DNA of 64,000 bases from Rhizobium rosettiformans (lineage in GTDB: Bacteria; Pseudomonadota; Alphaproteobacteria; Rhizobiales; Rhizobiaceae), in contig NZ_CP032405.1 in assembly GCF_016806065.1 (NCBI RefSeq), forward strand, positions 4,324,605-4,388,604, in the 5' to 3' direction. The notes under the pieces were generated by a model. The model worked only from the letters and a program-made list of their open reading frames with translations, was not told the origin of the DNA and made no database searches. Below are positions 53,046 through 63,679 of the stretch, in pieces (position 1 is the first letter of the stretch; every line of letters begins with the position of its first letter). Made by a program: the position numbers and the translations under genes.

Positions 53046-53504
53046 GTGGAGGCTCTGGAAAGTTTCATCATTGAAGCCAAGGGCGTGACCTATGTCAGCG
53101 GCAAGGTCCCTCCCCCCTCAGCAAGCCGCACTGGCGCCAAGGATATTTCCTATGAGCGCGGACGCTTTCGTTATCTCGACAGCCATTTTGGCGGAACGGA
53201 CTTTCTCGGCCAGGAGGTGGTCTGGCAGGACGAGATTCCGGTCTGGGCGATGAACTATTACGGTCGCATCCTCGATGCCGAGCGTTTCGACGGTGGGCGG
53301 GCGGGCACCGTCATCAAACAGGCTCTGACGGCGCTTTACCAGGAGAAGCGCTTTCTCGGCGGATTTACCTATCTGCATCCGCTGGGAGAATATGTCGACC
53401 AGTCGGTCGGAGACTACCGCTCCTTCCTCGGTATCGAACGCATCCGGATGGGCGAGCGCGTGGTCTATCAGCTCGACTATCAGGGCGGCCTGATCAAGCC
53501 CTGA
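53046..53504 (+). CDS. DUF5680 domain-containing protein
   Basis: A 152-residue cytoplasmic protein. It shows FIIEAKGVTYVSGKVPPPSASRTGAKDISYERGRFRYLDSHFGGTDFLGQEVVW, then VWAMNYYGRI, matching the DUF5680 pattern; the function is unknown. The start is GTG at 53046 with GGGAGG five bases upstream. It lies 97 bases after the phytochrome and 77 before the hybrid kinase, same direction. Confidence 0.8.
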   Translation: MEALESFIIEAKGVTYVSGKVPPPSASRTGAKDISYERGRFRYLDSHFGGTDFLGQEVVWQDEIPVWAMNYYGRILDAERFDGGRAGTVIKQALTALYQEKRFLGGFTYLHPLGEYVDQSVGDYRSFLGIERIRMGERVVYQLDYQGGLIKP

Positions 53505-53581
53505 CGGGCCTTGCTATTCTGGACAATCGCGTGAAAATGCCTAAAGGAAAGCCACCCACAACAAGGCGCTAGAATTTAGGC

Positions 53582-56500
53582 ATGGCCGCACGCCAACGCA
53601 TCATCCCCGTTCGCCGCGAATACAATCGCTGGGTTGCGAACCAGACGCTGGAGGACTATGCGCTGCGCTTTACGGCGAAGAGCGCTCGCAAATTCTCCTC
53701 CAGTCGCATCTCGCAAACAGCAATCGGCGCGATCAGCTTTCTCGCATTGGAGGCGATCGGCGGCACGATCACCATCGCTTACGGCACGACCAATGCCTTC
53801 TTCGCCATCATTGTCGCCGCGATCCTGATGCTGCTCGTCGGCATACCGATCAGCCGCTACGCAATTCGCCACGGGGTCGACATCGATCTTCTGACCCGCG
53901 GTGCCGGCTTCGGCTATATCGGATCAACGATCACCTCGCTGATCTATGCAGCCTTCACCTTCATGCTCTTTGCCATCGAGGCCTCGATCATGACAAAGGC
54001 GCTGGAACTCGCCTTCGGCATTCCGCTCTGGCTCGGCTACATCATCTCCGCTGTAGCCGTGCTGCCGCTGGTGACCTACGGCATCCGGATGATCTCGAAA
54101 TTCCAGCTGATCACCCAGCCCTTCTGGATTGTGCTGAACATTCTGCCCTTCGTCTTCATCGCCTTTCTCGACTGGGAAAAGATCGACCTCTGGCTGGCTT
54201 TCGCCGGTGTCGGCCATTCCAACGCCCATCTGGGCGAGACCGCCCCCTTCAATCTCCTGGAATTCGGCGCCGCTTCAGCCGTCATTCTGGCGCTGATGCC
54301 GCAGATCGGCGAACAGGTCGACTTCCTGCGCTTCCTCCCTCCGGAGGGTGCTCGCAAGCTGCACCATCGCGTCGCGATCTTTCTTGCCGGCTCCGGCTGG
54401 GTCGTGCTCGGCGTTCCGAAACTGCTCGCCGGTTCCTTCCTCGCGGTGTTGACGCTCTCCACCGGCGTGCCGATCAGCGAGGCTGCCGACCCCGCCCACA
54501 TGTATGTCGCAGCCTTCGGCTACATGATCCCCAACGAGACGGCCGCCATGCTGCTGATGGCCGGCTTCGTGGTGATCTCCCAGCTCAAGATCAACGTGAT
54601 GAACGCCTATGCAGGCTCGCTCGCCTGGTCGAACTTCTTCTCGCGCCTGACCCACAGCCATCCGGGCCGCGTCGTCTGGCTGGTCTTCAACGTCGCGATC
54701 GCGCTTCTGTTGATGGAACTCGGCATCTATGGCCTGCTCGAAGAGACGCTCGGCATATTCTCGATCATCGCGATGAGCTGGCTCTGCGCCATCTCAGCCG
54801 ATCTCTTCGTCAACAAGAAGCTCGGCCTCTCGCCGCCCGGCATCGAGTTCAAGCGTGCCCACCTCTACGACATCAATCCCGTCGGCTGCGGTACCATGGC
54901 GCTCTCTGCCGGATTGGCGCTCGCCGCCCATTTCGGCGCCTTCGGCTCCACCATGGCATCGCTGTCGACCTATGTGACCTTGGTGGCCTTTGTGATCTCG
55001 CCGCTGATCGCCTGGGCAACCGACGGCAAGTTCTACCTGGCGCGCAAGCCGCGCTACAGCTGGAAGAACAAGACCGGCATCACCTGTTCGATCTGCGAAC
55101 ATCCGTTCGAGCCGGAAGACATGGCCTGGTGCCCCGCCTATGCAGCCCCAATCTGCTCGCTCTGCTGCACGCTCGATAGCCGCTGTCACGACATGTGCAA
55201 GCCGCATGCGAAGATCAACGCCCAGGCCGCGACGGTTGCCCGCGCCCTGCTCCCAGACGCGGTCATCGAGACCTTCTCGACCCGTCTCGGCCGCTACGCG
55301 CTGACCGCCATGATCTCGATCTCCGTCATCGGCATCATCCTTGCGGTCATCGCCCATCAGGTGAATGCCGCGACCCCTGCGATGACCGACGTGGTCAACC
55401 GCACTGTTACCGTCGTCTTCTTTATCTTCGCCATCATCGCCGGCATCGTCTCCTGGTTCTATGTGCTTGCCCATGACAGCCGCGTCGTGGCGGAAGAAGA
55501 ATCCTCCCGCCAGAACACGCTGCTGCTCAAGGAAATCGCCGCGCACCGGAAGACGGACGCAGCACTTCAGAATGCCAAGGAGACGGCGGAAGCGGCGAAC
55601 CGGGCGAAGAGCCGTTATGTCGTCGGCCTCTCCCACGAGCTGCGCACGCCGCTCAATGCCGTGCTCGGTTATGCCCAGATCCTCGAACGCGACGAGACGA
55701 TCCCCGTGCCGCGCCAATCGGCGATCAAGGTGATCCGTCGCTCCGCCGACCATCTGTCCGGCCTGATCGACGGCCTCCTGGATATCTCGAAAATCGAGGC
55801 TGGCCGCCTGCAGGTCTTCTCCAACGAGGTCAACATCCAGGATTTCCTCGACCAGCTGATCGACATGTTTGCCCCCCAGGCGGCAGCCAAGGGCATTCTC
55901 TTCGAACACCAGCGCTCTCGCGCCCTGCCGCTCTATGTGCGAACCGACGAGCGCCGCCTGCGCCAGATCCTCGTCAACCTGCTGTCGAACGCCATCAAGT
56001 TCACCGAGGAAGGCACCATCCGCTTTTCCGTCGATTATCGCAGCCAAGTGGCGACTTTTACCGTCAGCGATACCGGCCGCGGCATCTCGGAAAAGGACCT
56101 CAACCGTATCTACGAGCCGTTCCAGCGCGGCGAGGCTGACAACATCCGTCCACAGCCGGGCCTCGGCCTTGGCCTTACCATCACCAAGCTCCTGACCAAC
56201 ACGCTTGGCGGCGAGATCTCGGTCACCAGCGAGCGCGACCGCGGCTCGACCTTCAAGGTGCGCCTGATGCTCTCGGCCATCGACCGGCCGAACACAGCAC
56301 CTGCACCGGAGCGCAAGATCGTCTCTTATACCGGCCCGCGCCGCACGATCGTCGTCGTCGATGATAACGAGGACCACCGCGAACTGATGCGGGAGGTGCT
56401 TGCCCCGCTCGACTTCGTCGTCCTGACAGCGGCTGGCGGGCCCGAATGCCTGACCTTGATCGAAGGCGTGAAGGCCGACCTCTTCCTCGTCGACATCTCG

Positions 56501-56965
56501 ATGCCGGGTATGAATGGCTGGCAACTCGTGGAGAAGCTGCGCGACGCCGGCCAGAAGGCGCCGATACTGATGCTCTCGGCCAATGTCGGCGACGCCCCTG
56601 CCCCCGGCGGCGAAGGTCATGACGACGCCATCACGAAGCCCGTCGACATCACCCGTCTACGCGACAAGCTCGCCCGCTTTCTCGGGCTCGACTGGATCTA
56701 TGCCGACGACCCACGCCTGCTTCAGCCGGCAGCGCCACCGGAGCGGCCGGTCTCGCCGGGGGCCATGCATATCGAGGAGTTGATCAGCCTCTGCGATATC
56801 GGCTATGTCCGTGGCATCGAGGCAAAGCTTGCCGAACTCGGCGGGCTGGGCAACACGACGGCCTTCGTCGACGCGGCACGCGCCTATCTGCAGGCCTTCG
56901 ACCTCGCCGGCCTGCGCAGTTTCCTGACCTCATTCGAAACCGGCAGGGAGCCGATCCATGGCTGA
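53582..56965 (+). CDS. Hybrid histidine kinase with NCS1 permease-like sensor
   Basis: An 1127-residue sensor. Residues about 40-480 form an NCS1 (purine/cytosine permease)-like membrane domain of about twelve helices. A Cys-rich cytoplasmic segment (CSICEHPFEPEDMAWCPAYAAPICSLCC, 502 onward) may bind metal. Two more helices, a coiled coil, HisKA with H685 in SHELRTPLNAVLGYAQ, HATPase (NLLSNAIKFTEEG, DTGRGIS, GLGLGLT) and a receiver with D971 in LVDISMPGMNG follow. A transporter-like sensor suggests it detects a nitrogenous base, urea or amide. Its stop overlaps the response regulator by eight bases. Confidence 0.92.
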   Translation: MAARQRIIPVRREYNRWVANQTLEDYALRFTAKSARKFSSSRISQTAIGAISFLALEAIGGTITIAYGTTNAFFAIIVAAILMLLVGIPISRYAIRHGVDIDLLTRGAGFGYIGSTITSLIYAAFTFMLFAIEASIMTKALELAFGIPLWLGYIISAVAVLPLVTYGIRMISKFQLITQPFWIVLNILPFVFIAFLDWEKIDLWLAFAGVGHSNAHLGETAPFNLLEFGAASAVILALMPQIGEQVDFLRFLPPEGARKLHHRVAIFLAGSGWVVLGVPKLLAGSFLAVLTLSTGVPISEAADPAHMYVAAFGYMIPNETAAMLLMAGFVVISQLKINVMNAYAGSLAWSNFFSRLTHSHPGRVVWLVFNVAIALLLMELGIYGLLEETLGIFSIIAMSWLCAISADLFVNKKLGLSPPGIEFKRAHLYDINPVGCGTMALSAGLALAAHFGAFGSTMASLSTYVTLVAFVISPLIAWATDGKFYLARKPRYSWKNKTGITCSICEHPFEPEDMAWCPAYAAPICSLCCTLDSRCHDMCKPHAKINAQAATVARALLPDAVIETFSTRLGRYALTAMISISVIGIILAVIAHQVNAATPAMTDVVNRTVTVVFFIFAIIAGIVSWFYVLAHDSRVVAEEESSRQNTLLLKEIAAHRKTDAALQNAKETAEAANRAKSRYVVGLSHELRTPLNAVLGYAQILERDETIPVPRQSAIKVIRRSADHLSGLIDGLLDISKIEAGRLQVFSNEVNIQDFLDQLIDMFAPQAAAKGILFEHQRSRALPLYVRTDERRLRQILVNLLSNAIKFTEEGTIRFSVDYRSQVATFTVSDTGRGISEKDLNRIYEPFQRGEADNIRPQPGLGLGLTITKLLTNTLGGEISVTSERDRGSTFKVRLMLSAIDRPNTAPAPERKIVSYTGPRRTIVVVDDNEDHRELMREVLAPLDFVVLTAAGGPECLTLIEGVKADLFLVDISMPGMNGWQLVEKLRDAGQKAPILMLSANVGDAPAPGGEGHDDAITKPVDITRLRDKLARFLGLDWIYADDPRLLQPAAPPERPVSPGAMHIEELISLCDIGYVRGIEAKLAELGGLGNTTAFVDAARAYLQAFDLAGLRSFLTSFETGREPIHG

Positions 56966-57881
56966 GGCGAACCGCCGCGATATCGTGCTTCTGGTGGACG
57001 ACAGTCCCGATGCGCTCGGCTTCCTCACCGAAGCGCTGGAAGCATCGGGCTATTCCGTCCTGATCGCCACTTCGGGCCATGGCGCCCTCTCGATCGTTGC
57101 CCGCATCAGCCCCGACCTCATTCTGCTCGACGCTGTCATGCCGGGAATGGACGGCTTCGAGACCTGCCGCACTTTGAAGGCAGACCCGGTCGTCGCCCAG
57201 GTCCCGGTCATCTTCATGACGGGCCTAACCGAGACCGAACATGTGGTGAAAGCGCTCGAGTCGGGCGGTGTGGATTACCTCACCAAGCCGATCAACATCG
57301 ACGAGTTGCGCGCCCGCATCCGCGTTCACCTCTCGAATGCCCGCTCGGCCCAAAGCGCCCGCGTCGCCCTCGACGCGGCCGGCCGTCATCTGCTCGCCAT
57401 CAGAGGTGACGGTCAGGTCCACTGGACGACGCCGCAGGCAAACCGTCTGATCGAGACGGCGATCGGTCATGCAGAGGGAATCGGCGATGTGGCAAAGGCC
57501 GCCGCGGCATGGCTCTCCCAGCGCCGCGCCGGAACGCCACAACAGAGCGAAGCAAGTTTTGCCTTTCCCGGCGCCACCGGTCTGCCGCTCACGCTTTCGT
57601 TGCTCGGCACGATCGGCGCCGACGAATATCTCTTCCGCCTGACCTCGGCGAACCGCCAGAGCGAAGACGAGATGCTGCGCAAAAGCTTTGGCCTCACGCA
57701 TCGGGAAAGTGAGGTCCTGCTCTGGATCGCCAAGGGCAAGGCCAACCGCGACATCGGCGAGATCCTGGGCCTTTCCGCCCGCACGGTGAACAAGCATCTC
57801 GAACAGATCTATTCGAAGCTCGGTGTGGAGAACCGTGCGTCTGCCGCCGTGAAAGCTGCGGATGTGCTGCGGGAGACGTGA
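56958..57881 (+). CDS. LuxR/NarL-type response regulator, partner of the hybrid kinase
   Basis: A 307-residue regulator. An N-terminal receiver has VLLVDDSPDALG and phosphoacceptor D58 in ILLDAVMPGMDG, with KPI at the end of the fold. A middle region of about 110 residues, residues 135-235, is unassigned. The C-terminal LuxR helix-turn-helix is LTHRESEVLLWIAKGKANRDIGEILGLSARTVNKHLEQIYSKLGV (about 245-289). It overlaps the kinase gene, so the two form a two-component pair. Likely targets are nearby urt, liv or pyrimidine genes, but this is inference. Confidence 0.9.
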   Translation: MAEANRRDIVLLVDDSPDALGFLTEALEASGYSVLIATSGHGALSIVARISPDLILLDAVMPGMDGFETCRTLKADPVVAQVPVIFMTGLTETEHVVKALESGGVDYLTKPINIDELRARIRVHLSNARSAQSARVALDAAGRHLLAIRGDGQVHWTTPQANRLIETAIGHAEGIGDVAKAAAAWLSQRRAGTPQQSEASFAFPGATGLPLTLSLLGTIGADEYLFRLTSANRQSEDEMLRKSFGLTHRESEVLLWIAKGKANRDIGEILGLSARTVNKHLEQIYSKLGVENRASAAVKAADVLRET

Positions 57882-57915
<34 letters not shown>

Positions 57916-58001
57916 CGCTTCGAAAATCCACTCGCCAATGCGGTACTGTAAGCGCCAATTTCGAAAGCCATGTTATCGCGCACCCAGAGCGTTGATACAG
58001 A

Positions 58002-58056
58002 TGCCTATTGCCTATTGCCTATTGCCTATTGCCTACTGCCTACTGCCTATTGCCTG
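58002..58056. repeat. Heptanucleotide tandem array, TGCCTAY x7.9
   Basis: Seven full copies of TGCCTAT or TGCCTAC and a partial eighth. The unit is the complement of the first array, so transcripts across the gap can fold into a long hairpin with an 86-base loop. Copy number may vary by slippage. Confidence 0.9.
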
Positions 58057-58075
58057 AATTCTCCCCCAAACGCAG

Positions 58076-58100
58076 AAAGCCCGGCGCGAGGCCGGGCTTT
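58076..58100 (-). terminator. Hairpin terminator of the liv operon
   Basis: AAAGCCCGGC at 58076-58085 pairs with GCCGGGCTTT at 58091-58100 around GCGAG, 24 bases beyond the stop of the minus-strand binding protein. The stem ends in a short T-run in both directions, so it may act bidirectionally. Confidence 0.75.
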
Positions 58101-58124
58101 CCGTCGGTCCGATGAAGGATCGAA

Positions 58125-59240
58125 TTAGTCCTGGAAGTACGAGTACTTGCCGTCCTCGCCCTTCTTCCAGGTGTACATGACGTAGTCCGGACGGGTGATG
58201 TCGCCCTTGGCGTCGAACGAGAGTTCGCCGATGACGGTCGTGAACGGACCCTTTTCCTTCAGAGCCGTAGCAACGGCTTCCGAATCGGCCGAGGCAGCGG
58301 CCTTGGCGGCGTCAGCAATGACCTGGAGCGCTGCGTAGGAGTACAGCGTGTAGGCTTCCGGCTCGAAACCTGCATCGCGGAACTTCTTCACGGCGTCGGC
58401 AGCGTTCGGGTTCTGGCGCGGATCCGGCGGGAAGGTCATGAGCGTGCCATCGACTGCGTCACCGGCGATCGAAGCAAGTTCGTTCGAGGTGATACCGTCA
58501 CCGGACATCAGGGTCGCTTCCAGGCCCTGGCTGTCCATCTGGCGCATGATCAGGCCGGCTTCCGTGTGCAGACCGCCGAAGTAAACGATCGATACGCCGG
58601 CTTCCTTCATCTTGGCGATCAGAGCCGAGTAGTCCTTTTCGCCGGCAGTGATGCCTTCGTAGATGACTTCGGTGATGCCGAGTTCGTTCATTGCCTTCTT
58701 GGTTTCGTCGGCAAGACCCTGGCCGTAAGGCGTCTTGTCGTGAACGACGGCAACCTTGGCGTCCTTGAAGTTGTCGGCGATGTACTTGCCGGCAACCGCG
58801 CCCTGCTGGTCGTCACGACCGCAAACGCGGAAGGTGTTCCACAGGCCACGCTCGGTGTAGTTCGGGTTGGTCGAGGCAGGCGTGATCTGCAGGATGCCGT
58901 TTTCGGCGTAGACTTCAGACGCCGGGATCGAAACGCCGGAGTTGAAGTGACCGATGACGAACTTGACGCCGTCAGCGACGAACTTGTTGGCGACCGATAC
59001 GCCCTGCTTGGCGTCCGAAACGTCATCGCCGAGAACGATCTTGATCGGCTCGCCGTTGATGCCACCGGCGGCGTTGATGTCGGCAGCAGCCTGCTCGGCA
59101 CCCTTCTGGAGCTGTGCGCCGAAGGCCGCGTTCGGGCCGGTCAGCGGGCCGGCAACGCCGACCAGGATTTCGGCGTAAGCGCTGCCGCTGAAGGCAACCA
59201 TGGCCGTCAGCGCAACTGCCGAAAGAAGAGACTTCTTCAT
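58125..59240 (-). CDS. Branched-chain amino acid ABC transporter binding protein
   Basis: A 371-residue periplasmic protein of the LivJ/LivK type. Signal peptide ends [10 protein letters not shown] (about 24). It includes [48 protein letters not shown] and [17 protein letters not shown], family hallmarks. It binds leucine, isoleucine, valine or related amino acids. GGGAG lies seven bases before the ATG. It is the last gene of the liv group and has its own 165-base upstream gap, so separate expression is likely. Confidence 0.92.
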   Translation of the reverse strand: MKKSLLSAVALTAMVAFSGSAYAEILVGVAGPLTGPNAAFGAQLQKGAEQAAADINAAGGINGEPIKIVLGDDVSDAKQGVSVANKFVADGVKFVIGHFNSGVSIPASEVYAENGILQITPASTNPNYTERGLWNTFRVCGRDDQQGAVAGKYIADNFKDAKVAVVHDKTPYGQGLADETKKAMNELGITEVIYEGITAGEKDYSALIAKMKEAGVSIVYFGGLHTEAGLIMRQMDSQGLEATLMSGDGITSNELASIAGDAVDGTLMTFPPDPRQNPNAADAVKKFRDAGFEPEAYTLYSYAALQVIADAAKAAASADSEAVATALKEKGPFTTVIGELSFDAKGDITRPDYVMYTWKKGEDGKYSYFQD

Positions 59241-59405
59241 ATTGTTACTCCCAAGTTTTTTGTGCGGGTTAGGTTAAAAACCCTGCGCAATACCCGCTGC
59301 GACTGCGCCGGAAAACTGTTCCACTCTTTTGTATCTGGCCGAGGCCTTATTATATGCCAAGCCGTAGCCTTCTGTCGCCAATCTGTGACAGAAAACAACG
59401 GCTTG

Positions 59406-59759
59406 TCAATCTTTGTTCTTCCACGAAAAATACGAAGTTCTCTCGTAGAGCCAGTAATAGTTATCGACCATCTGGGTGGTCCGGCGCGCCTGGAATCCGG
59501 CAACCGCAAAGAGCAGGAGCAGGGCCACATCGAGGACGTAGAAGAATGGGCTGACGAAGGGTCCGGCAAACAGCGAGTAATGCAGGAAACGCATTGCAAA
59601 TCCCAAGCCCAGCACATAGACGAACACCGTTCCGTAGCCGTTCCAGCTCTCGGCTGCGGCCTTTCCGGTCCGCCACGCGGTCCAGAAACCGAGCAGCAGC
59701 ACGAGGAACCGCAGAACGTAGCGAACAGTCGTGTCGCTTTCGAAAAACAAACCTTGCAT
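59406..59759 (-). CDS. DUF6867 small membrane protein of the liv operon
   Basis: A 117-residue protein with three membrane helices (about 12-30, 43-60 and 70-90) and a polar tail ending SYFSWKNKD. It matches the DUF6867 family, which occurs next to branched-chain amino acid transporters in alphaproteobacteria. No function is known. It lies 18 bases beyond livF and is co-directional with it. Confidence 0.72.
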   Translation of the reverse strand: MQGLFFESDTTVRYVLRFLVLLLGFWTAWRTGKAAAESWNGYGTVFVYVLGLGFAMRFLHYSLFAGPFVSPFFYVLDVALLLLFAVAGFQARRTTQMVDNYYWLYERTSYFSWKNKD

Positions 59760-59777
59760 GTCAAATTCTCCCCGCGC

Positions 59778-60506
59778 TCAGTGATGGCCGCCTTCGAGAT
59801 AGGCCGCGCGGACCGACGGATCGGCCAGCAGTTCCTTACCCGTGCCACTCATGGTCACCTTGCCGTTGACCATGACGTAAGCCCGGTCCGAAAGCTTCAG
59901 TGCGGCGAATGCGTTCTGCTCGACGAGGAAGACGGTCAGCCCCTCTTCCTGGTTGAGCCGCTTGATCTGCTCGAAGATGCCCTTAACGATCAGCGGAGCG
60001 AGACCGAGCGACGGCTCGTCGAGGAGAAGCAGCTTAGGACGTGACATCAGCGCGCGACCGATGGAGAGCATCTGCTGCTCGCCCCCCGAAAGCGTGCCAC
60101 CGCGCTGGCTCTGACGTTCCTTCAGACGGGGGAACATGGTGAAGACCTTCTCCACGTCCTCCTTGAAGTATTTCAGGTTGTCGAGACCGGCCCCCATCTG
60201 CAGGTTCTCGAGCACGGTCATGCGCGGGAAGATACGGCGGCCTTCCGGGGACTGGGCAATGCGGCGACGAGCGATCAGATGGGTCGGGATCTTGGTGATA
60301 TCTTCACCATCGAAGACGACCTGTCCGGCACGTGCCTGCGGGCTGCCGCAGATGGTCATCATCAGCGTCGATTTGCCGGCACCATTGGCACCGATCAGCG
60401 ACACGATCTCACCCTTGTGAACTTCGACGTCCACGCCGGCAAGCGCACGGATGTTACCGTAATAGGTCTCGACAGCAGAGACCTTCAGAAGCGGTTCAGA
60501 GGACAT
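59778..60506 (-). CDS. livF: Branched-chain amino acid ABC transporter ATPase LivF
   Basis: A 242-residue ATPase with Walker A GANGAGKST (about 37-45), RRIFPRMTV, signature LSGGEQQML and Walker B LLLLDEPSLGLAP, the LivF form. It pairs with LivG. The start is directly at the livG stop (ATG at 60506-60504 shares a base with that stop). Confidence 0.94.
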   Translation of the reverse strand: MSSEPLLKVSAVETYYGNIRALAGVDVEVHKGEIVSLIGANGAGKSTLMMTICGSPQARAGQVVFDGEDITKIPTHLIARRRIAQSPEGRRIFPRMTVLENLQMGAGLDNLKYFKEDVEKVFTMFPRLKERQSQRGGTLSGGEQQMLSIGRALMSRPKLLLLDEPSLGLAPLIVKGIFEQIKRLNQEEGLTVFLVEQNAFAALKLSDRAYVMVNGKVTMSGTGKELLADPSVRAAYLEGGHH

Positions 60507-61378
60507 CAGTGTTCTCCTCCGGCAATGGCTTCGACTTCGTGGATCACTTCGTCCAATTCTTCATCCTCGACACCCAGATAGGCCGCGATAACCTTCGGGT
60601 CGTTCTTGACGTGATCAGGCGTACCGTCAGAGATCTTCTGGCCATACTCCAGAACCACGACGTGGTCCGAGATCTGCATGACGACCGACATGTCGTGCTC
60701 AATCAGGAGCAGCGAAGCACCGTCGTCACGGATGCTGCGCAGCAGCGTGTTGAGCGCCAGCGATTCCTTCGGGTTGAGACCAGCGGCCGGTTCGTCGAGG
60801 CATAGAAGCTCCGGACCGGTACACATGGCACGGCAGATTTCCAGACGACGCTGGGCCCCGTAAGGCAAATCGCCGGCCGGGTCGTCGGCGCGTTCGATCA
60901 GGTCCGCTTTCTCGAGCCAGTAACGAGCCTTCTCGATCGATTCCGACTCGGCCTTCTTGTAGGCCGGCAAACCGAGCAGACCGAGCACGGTGTAACCGGA
61001 TGCCTTCATCAGCGTGTTGTGCTGGGCGACCAGAAGGTTTTCCAGAACGGTCAGGCCCGAGAAGAGCCGGATGTTCTGGAAAGTACGGGCGACCTTGGCC
61101 TTCTTGGTGATCTCGAAGTCCGGCAGCCGCTCGAGCAGATACTGCTCGCCGGATTCCTGGTTCAGCGTGATCATGCCCATGGTCGGCTTGTAGAAGCCGG
61201 TGATGCAGTTGAAGACGGTGGTCTTGCCTGCGCCATTCGGACCGATCAGGGCGGTGATTTCCCCGCGCTTGGCTTCGAAAGAGAAGTCGTTGATGGCCAT
61301 CAGACCACCAAAGCGCATCGAGAGATGCTCGACCTTCAGGATGGTGTCTTTGTTCATTGTCGTATTCCCGAAAGCCAT
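60506..61378 (-). CDS. livG: Branched-chain amino acid ABC transporter ATPase LivG
   Basis: A 290-residue ATPase with Walker A GPNGAGKTT (about 43-51), ARTFQNIRLFSGLTV, signature LPYGAQRRLEI and Walker B LLCLDEPAAGLNP. The LPYGAQRRLEI form is the LivG signature. The ATG at 61378 overlaps the livM stop (TGATG); an ATG at 61357 would shorten it by seven residues. An acidic C-terminal extension (VEDEELDEVIHEVEAIAGGEH) is present. Confidence 0.94.
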   Translation of the reverse strand: MAFGNTTMNKDTILKVEHLSMRFGGLMAINDFSFEAKRGEITALIGPNGAGKTTVFNCITGFYKPTMGMITLNQESGEQYLLERLPDFEITKKAKVARTFQNIRLFSGLTVLENLLVAQHNTLMKASGYTVLGLLGLPAYKKAESESIEKARYWLEKADLIERADDPAGDLPYGAQRRLEICRAMCTGPELLCLDEPAAGLNPKESLALNTLLRSIRDDGASLLLIEHDMSVVMQISDHVVVLEYGQKISDGTPDHVKNDPKVIAAYLGVEDEELDEVIHEVEAIAGGEH

Positions 61379-62772
61379 CAGCCGTGACCTTCCTTGGTGA
61401 AGCTGCCCGAGACGGCCTTGCGTTCCTTGAGGAAGGCCGTCGGCTCTCTGCTGCCGACAAAACCGCGAGGCTTGAACAGCATGACGATGACCATGGCGAG
61501 GCCGAAGAGGATCATGCGGTACAGTTCCGGCGTGAAATCGGGACCGAAGATGAGCTTCAGGAACTGCATTTCACGCAGCAATTCCGTCCCGCCAATCATG
61601 ACGATTGCAGCCACAGCGATCCCGGTCAGAGACCCCATGCCGCCGAGAACGACGATGGCGAGAATGACAGCGGATTCCAGGAAGACGAAGCTTTCCGGCG
61701 AAACGAAGCCCTGGCGCGCGGCAAAGAAGGAACCGGCGAAGCCCCCGAACATCGCCCCAATCGAGAAGGCCGTCAGCTTGGTGGTGACCGTGTTGATGCC
61801 AAGCGAGCGGCAGGCGATCTCGTCCTCACGCATGGCTTCCCAGGCGCGACCGATCGGCATGCGGCGCAGGCGGATCGTGACATAGGCCGTCAGGCAGCAC
61901 AGAGCGAGAATGATGTAGAACAGGTAGATCTTGTAGTAGGCCGAGGACATCGGCAGACCGAAGGTCTTGGCAAAGCCGCCAGCAGACGCATCGAAGGGAA
62001 TGCCGAAGAAGGTTGCCTTCGGGATGCTGGAGATACCGAAGGTGCCCCGGGTCACTTCCTGCCAGTTGATCAGCACCAGTCGGATGATTTCCCCGAAAGC
62101 GAGCGTCACGATGGCGAGGTAGTCACCTCTCAGACGCAAGACGGGGAAGCCGAGGATGATGCCCCAGAAGGCGGCCAGAATGCCGGCCATCGGCAGCAGG
62201 ATCCAAAAGGACAGGCCGAAGTTCTGCGCGAGAAGCGCGTAGGAATAGGCACCGACGGCGTAGAAGGCCACGTAACCCAGGTCGAGAAGACCGGCGAGAC
62301 CGACGACGATATTCAGACCCCAGGCCAGCATCACGTAGATGAGGATCTGGATGCCGAAGTTATCGACGTATTTCAGCGAGCCCTGCACGCCTGTCAGAGC
62401 GAGAATGACCGGCGGATAGAGAATGAGCGCCAAAAGCGCGATCTTCAGAAAATGCGCCTTGAAGAAGGTCGGCTTTGCCTCGATTTCGTGAACCGGCATC
62501 GCTGCCGACTTCTTTTCCTTGCGCGCGGAATACCACGGCAAGACAAAGGCAACGAGAGCGAAGCGACCGCCAGCGGCGATGGCCACGAACGTGGCCAGCA
62601 GGCCCCAGCGCGTGTACCAGATCAGCTCGTTGGCCATGTTCTGGTCGGTCTTGATGCCGATATAGAGGCTGAACATGCCGAGCGAGAGGAGGCCAGCGAA
62701 CAGAGCTTCCTTCAGGGCACGCGCCATTATGCCGGACGACGCGGCACCGTTTACGTTTGCAGTATTGCTCAT
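61378..62772 (-). CDS. livM: Branched-chain amino acid ABC transporter permease LivM
   Basis: A 464-residue inner-membrane permease with ten or more helices. It includes YVMLAWGLNIVVGLAGLLDLGYVAFYAVGAYSYALLA and the coupling loop IGRAWEAMREDEIACRSLGINTVTTKLTAFSIGAMFGGFAGSFFAARQGFVSPESF, both typical of LivM. It has a longer N-terminus (about 110 residues with two extra helices) than E. coli LivM. It follows livH by four bases. Confidence 0.93.
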   Translation of the reverse strand: MSNTANVNGAASSGIMARALKEALFAGLLSLGMFSLYIGIKTDQNMANELIWYTRWGLLATFVAIAAGGRFALVAFVLPWYSARKEKKSAAMPVHEIEAKPTFFKAHFLKIALLALILYPPVILALTGVQGSLKYVDNFGIQILIYVMLAWGLNIVVGLAGLLDLGYVAFYAVGAYSYALLAQNFGLSFWILLPMAGILAAFWGIILGFPVLRLRGDYLAIVTLAFGEIIRLVLINWQEVTRGTFGISSIPKATFFGIPFDASAGGFAKTFGLPMSSAYYKIYLFYIILALCCLTAYVTIRLRRMPIGRAWEAMREDEIACRSLGINTVTTKLTAFSIGAMFGGFAGSFFAARQGFVSPESFVFLESAVILAIVVLGGMGSLTGIAVAAIVMIGGTELLREMQFLKLIFGPDFTPELYRMILFGLAMVIVMLFKPRGFVGSREPTAFLKERKAVSGSFTKEGHG

Positions 62773-62776
62773 CGGA

Positions 62777-63679
<903 letters not shown>

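Noticed and set aside
54794..56620. A 608-codon open frame antisense to the hybrid kinase
   Set aside because: Lies fully within a gene with clear kinase and receiver motifs; low in hydrophobic order and lacks a family match.
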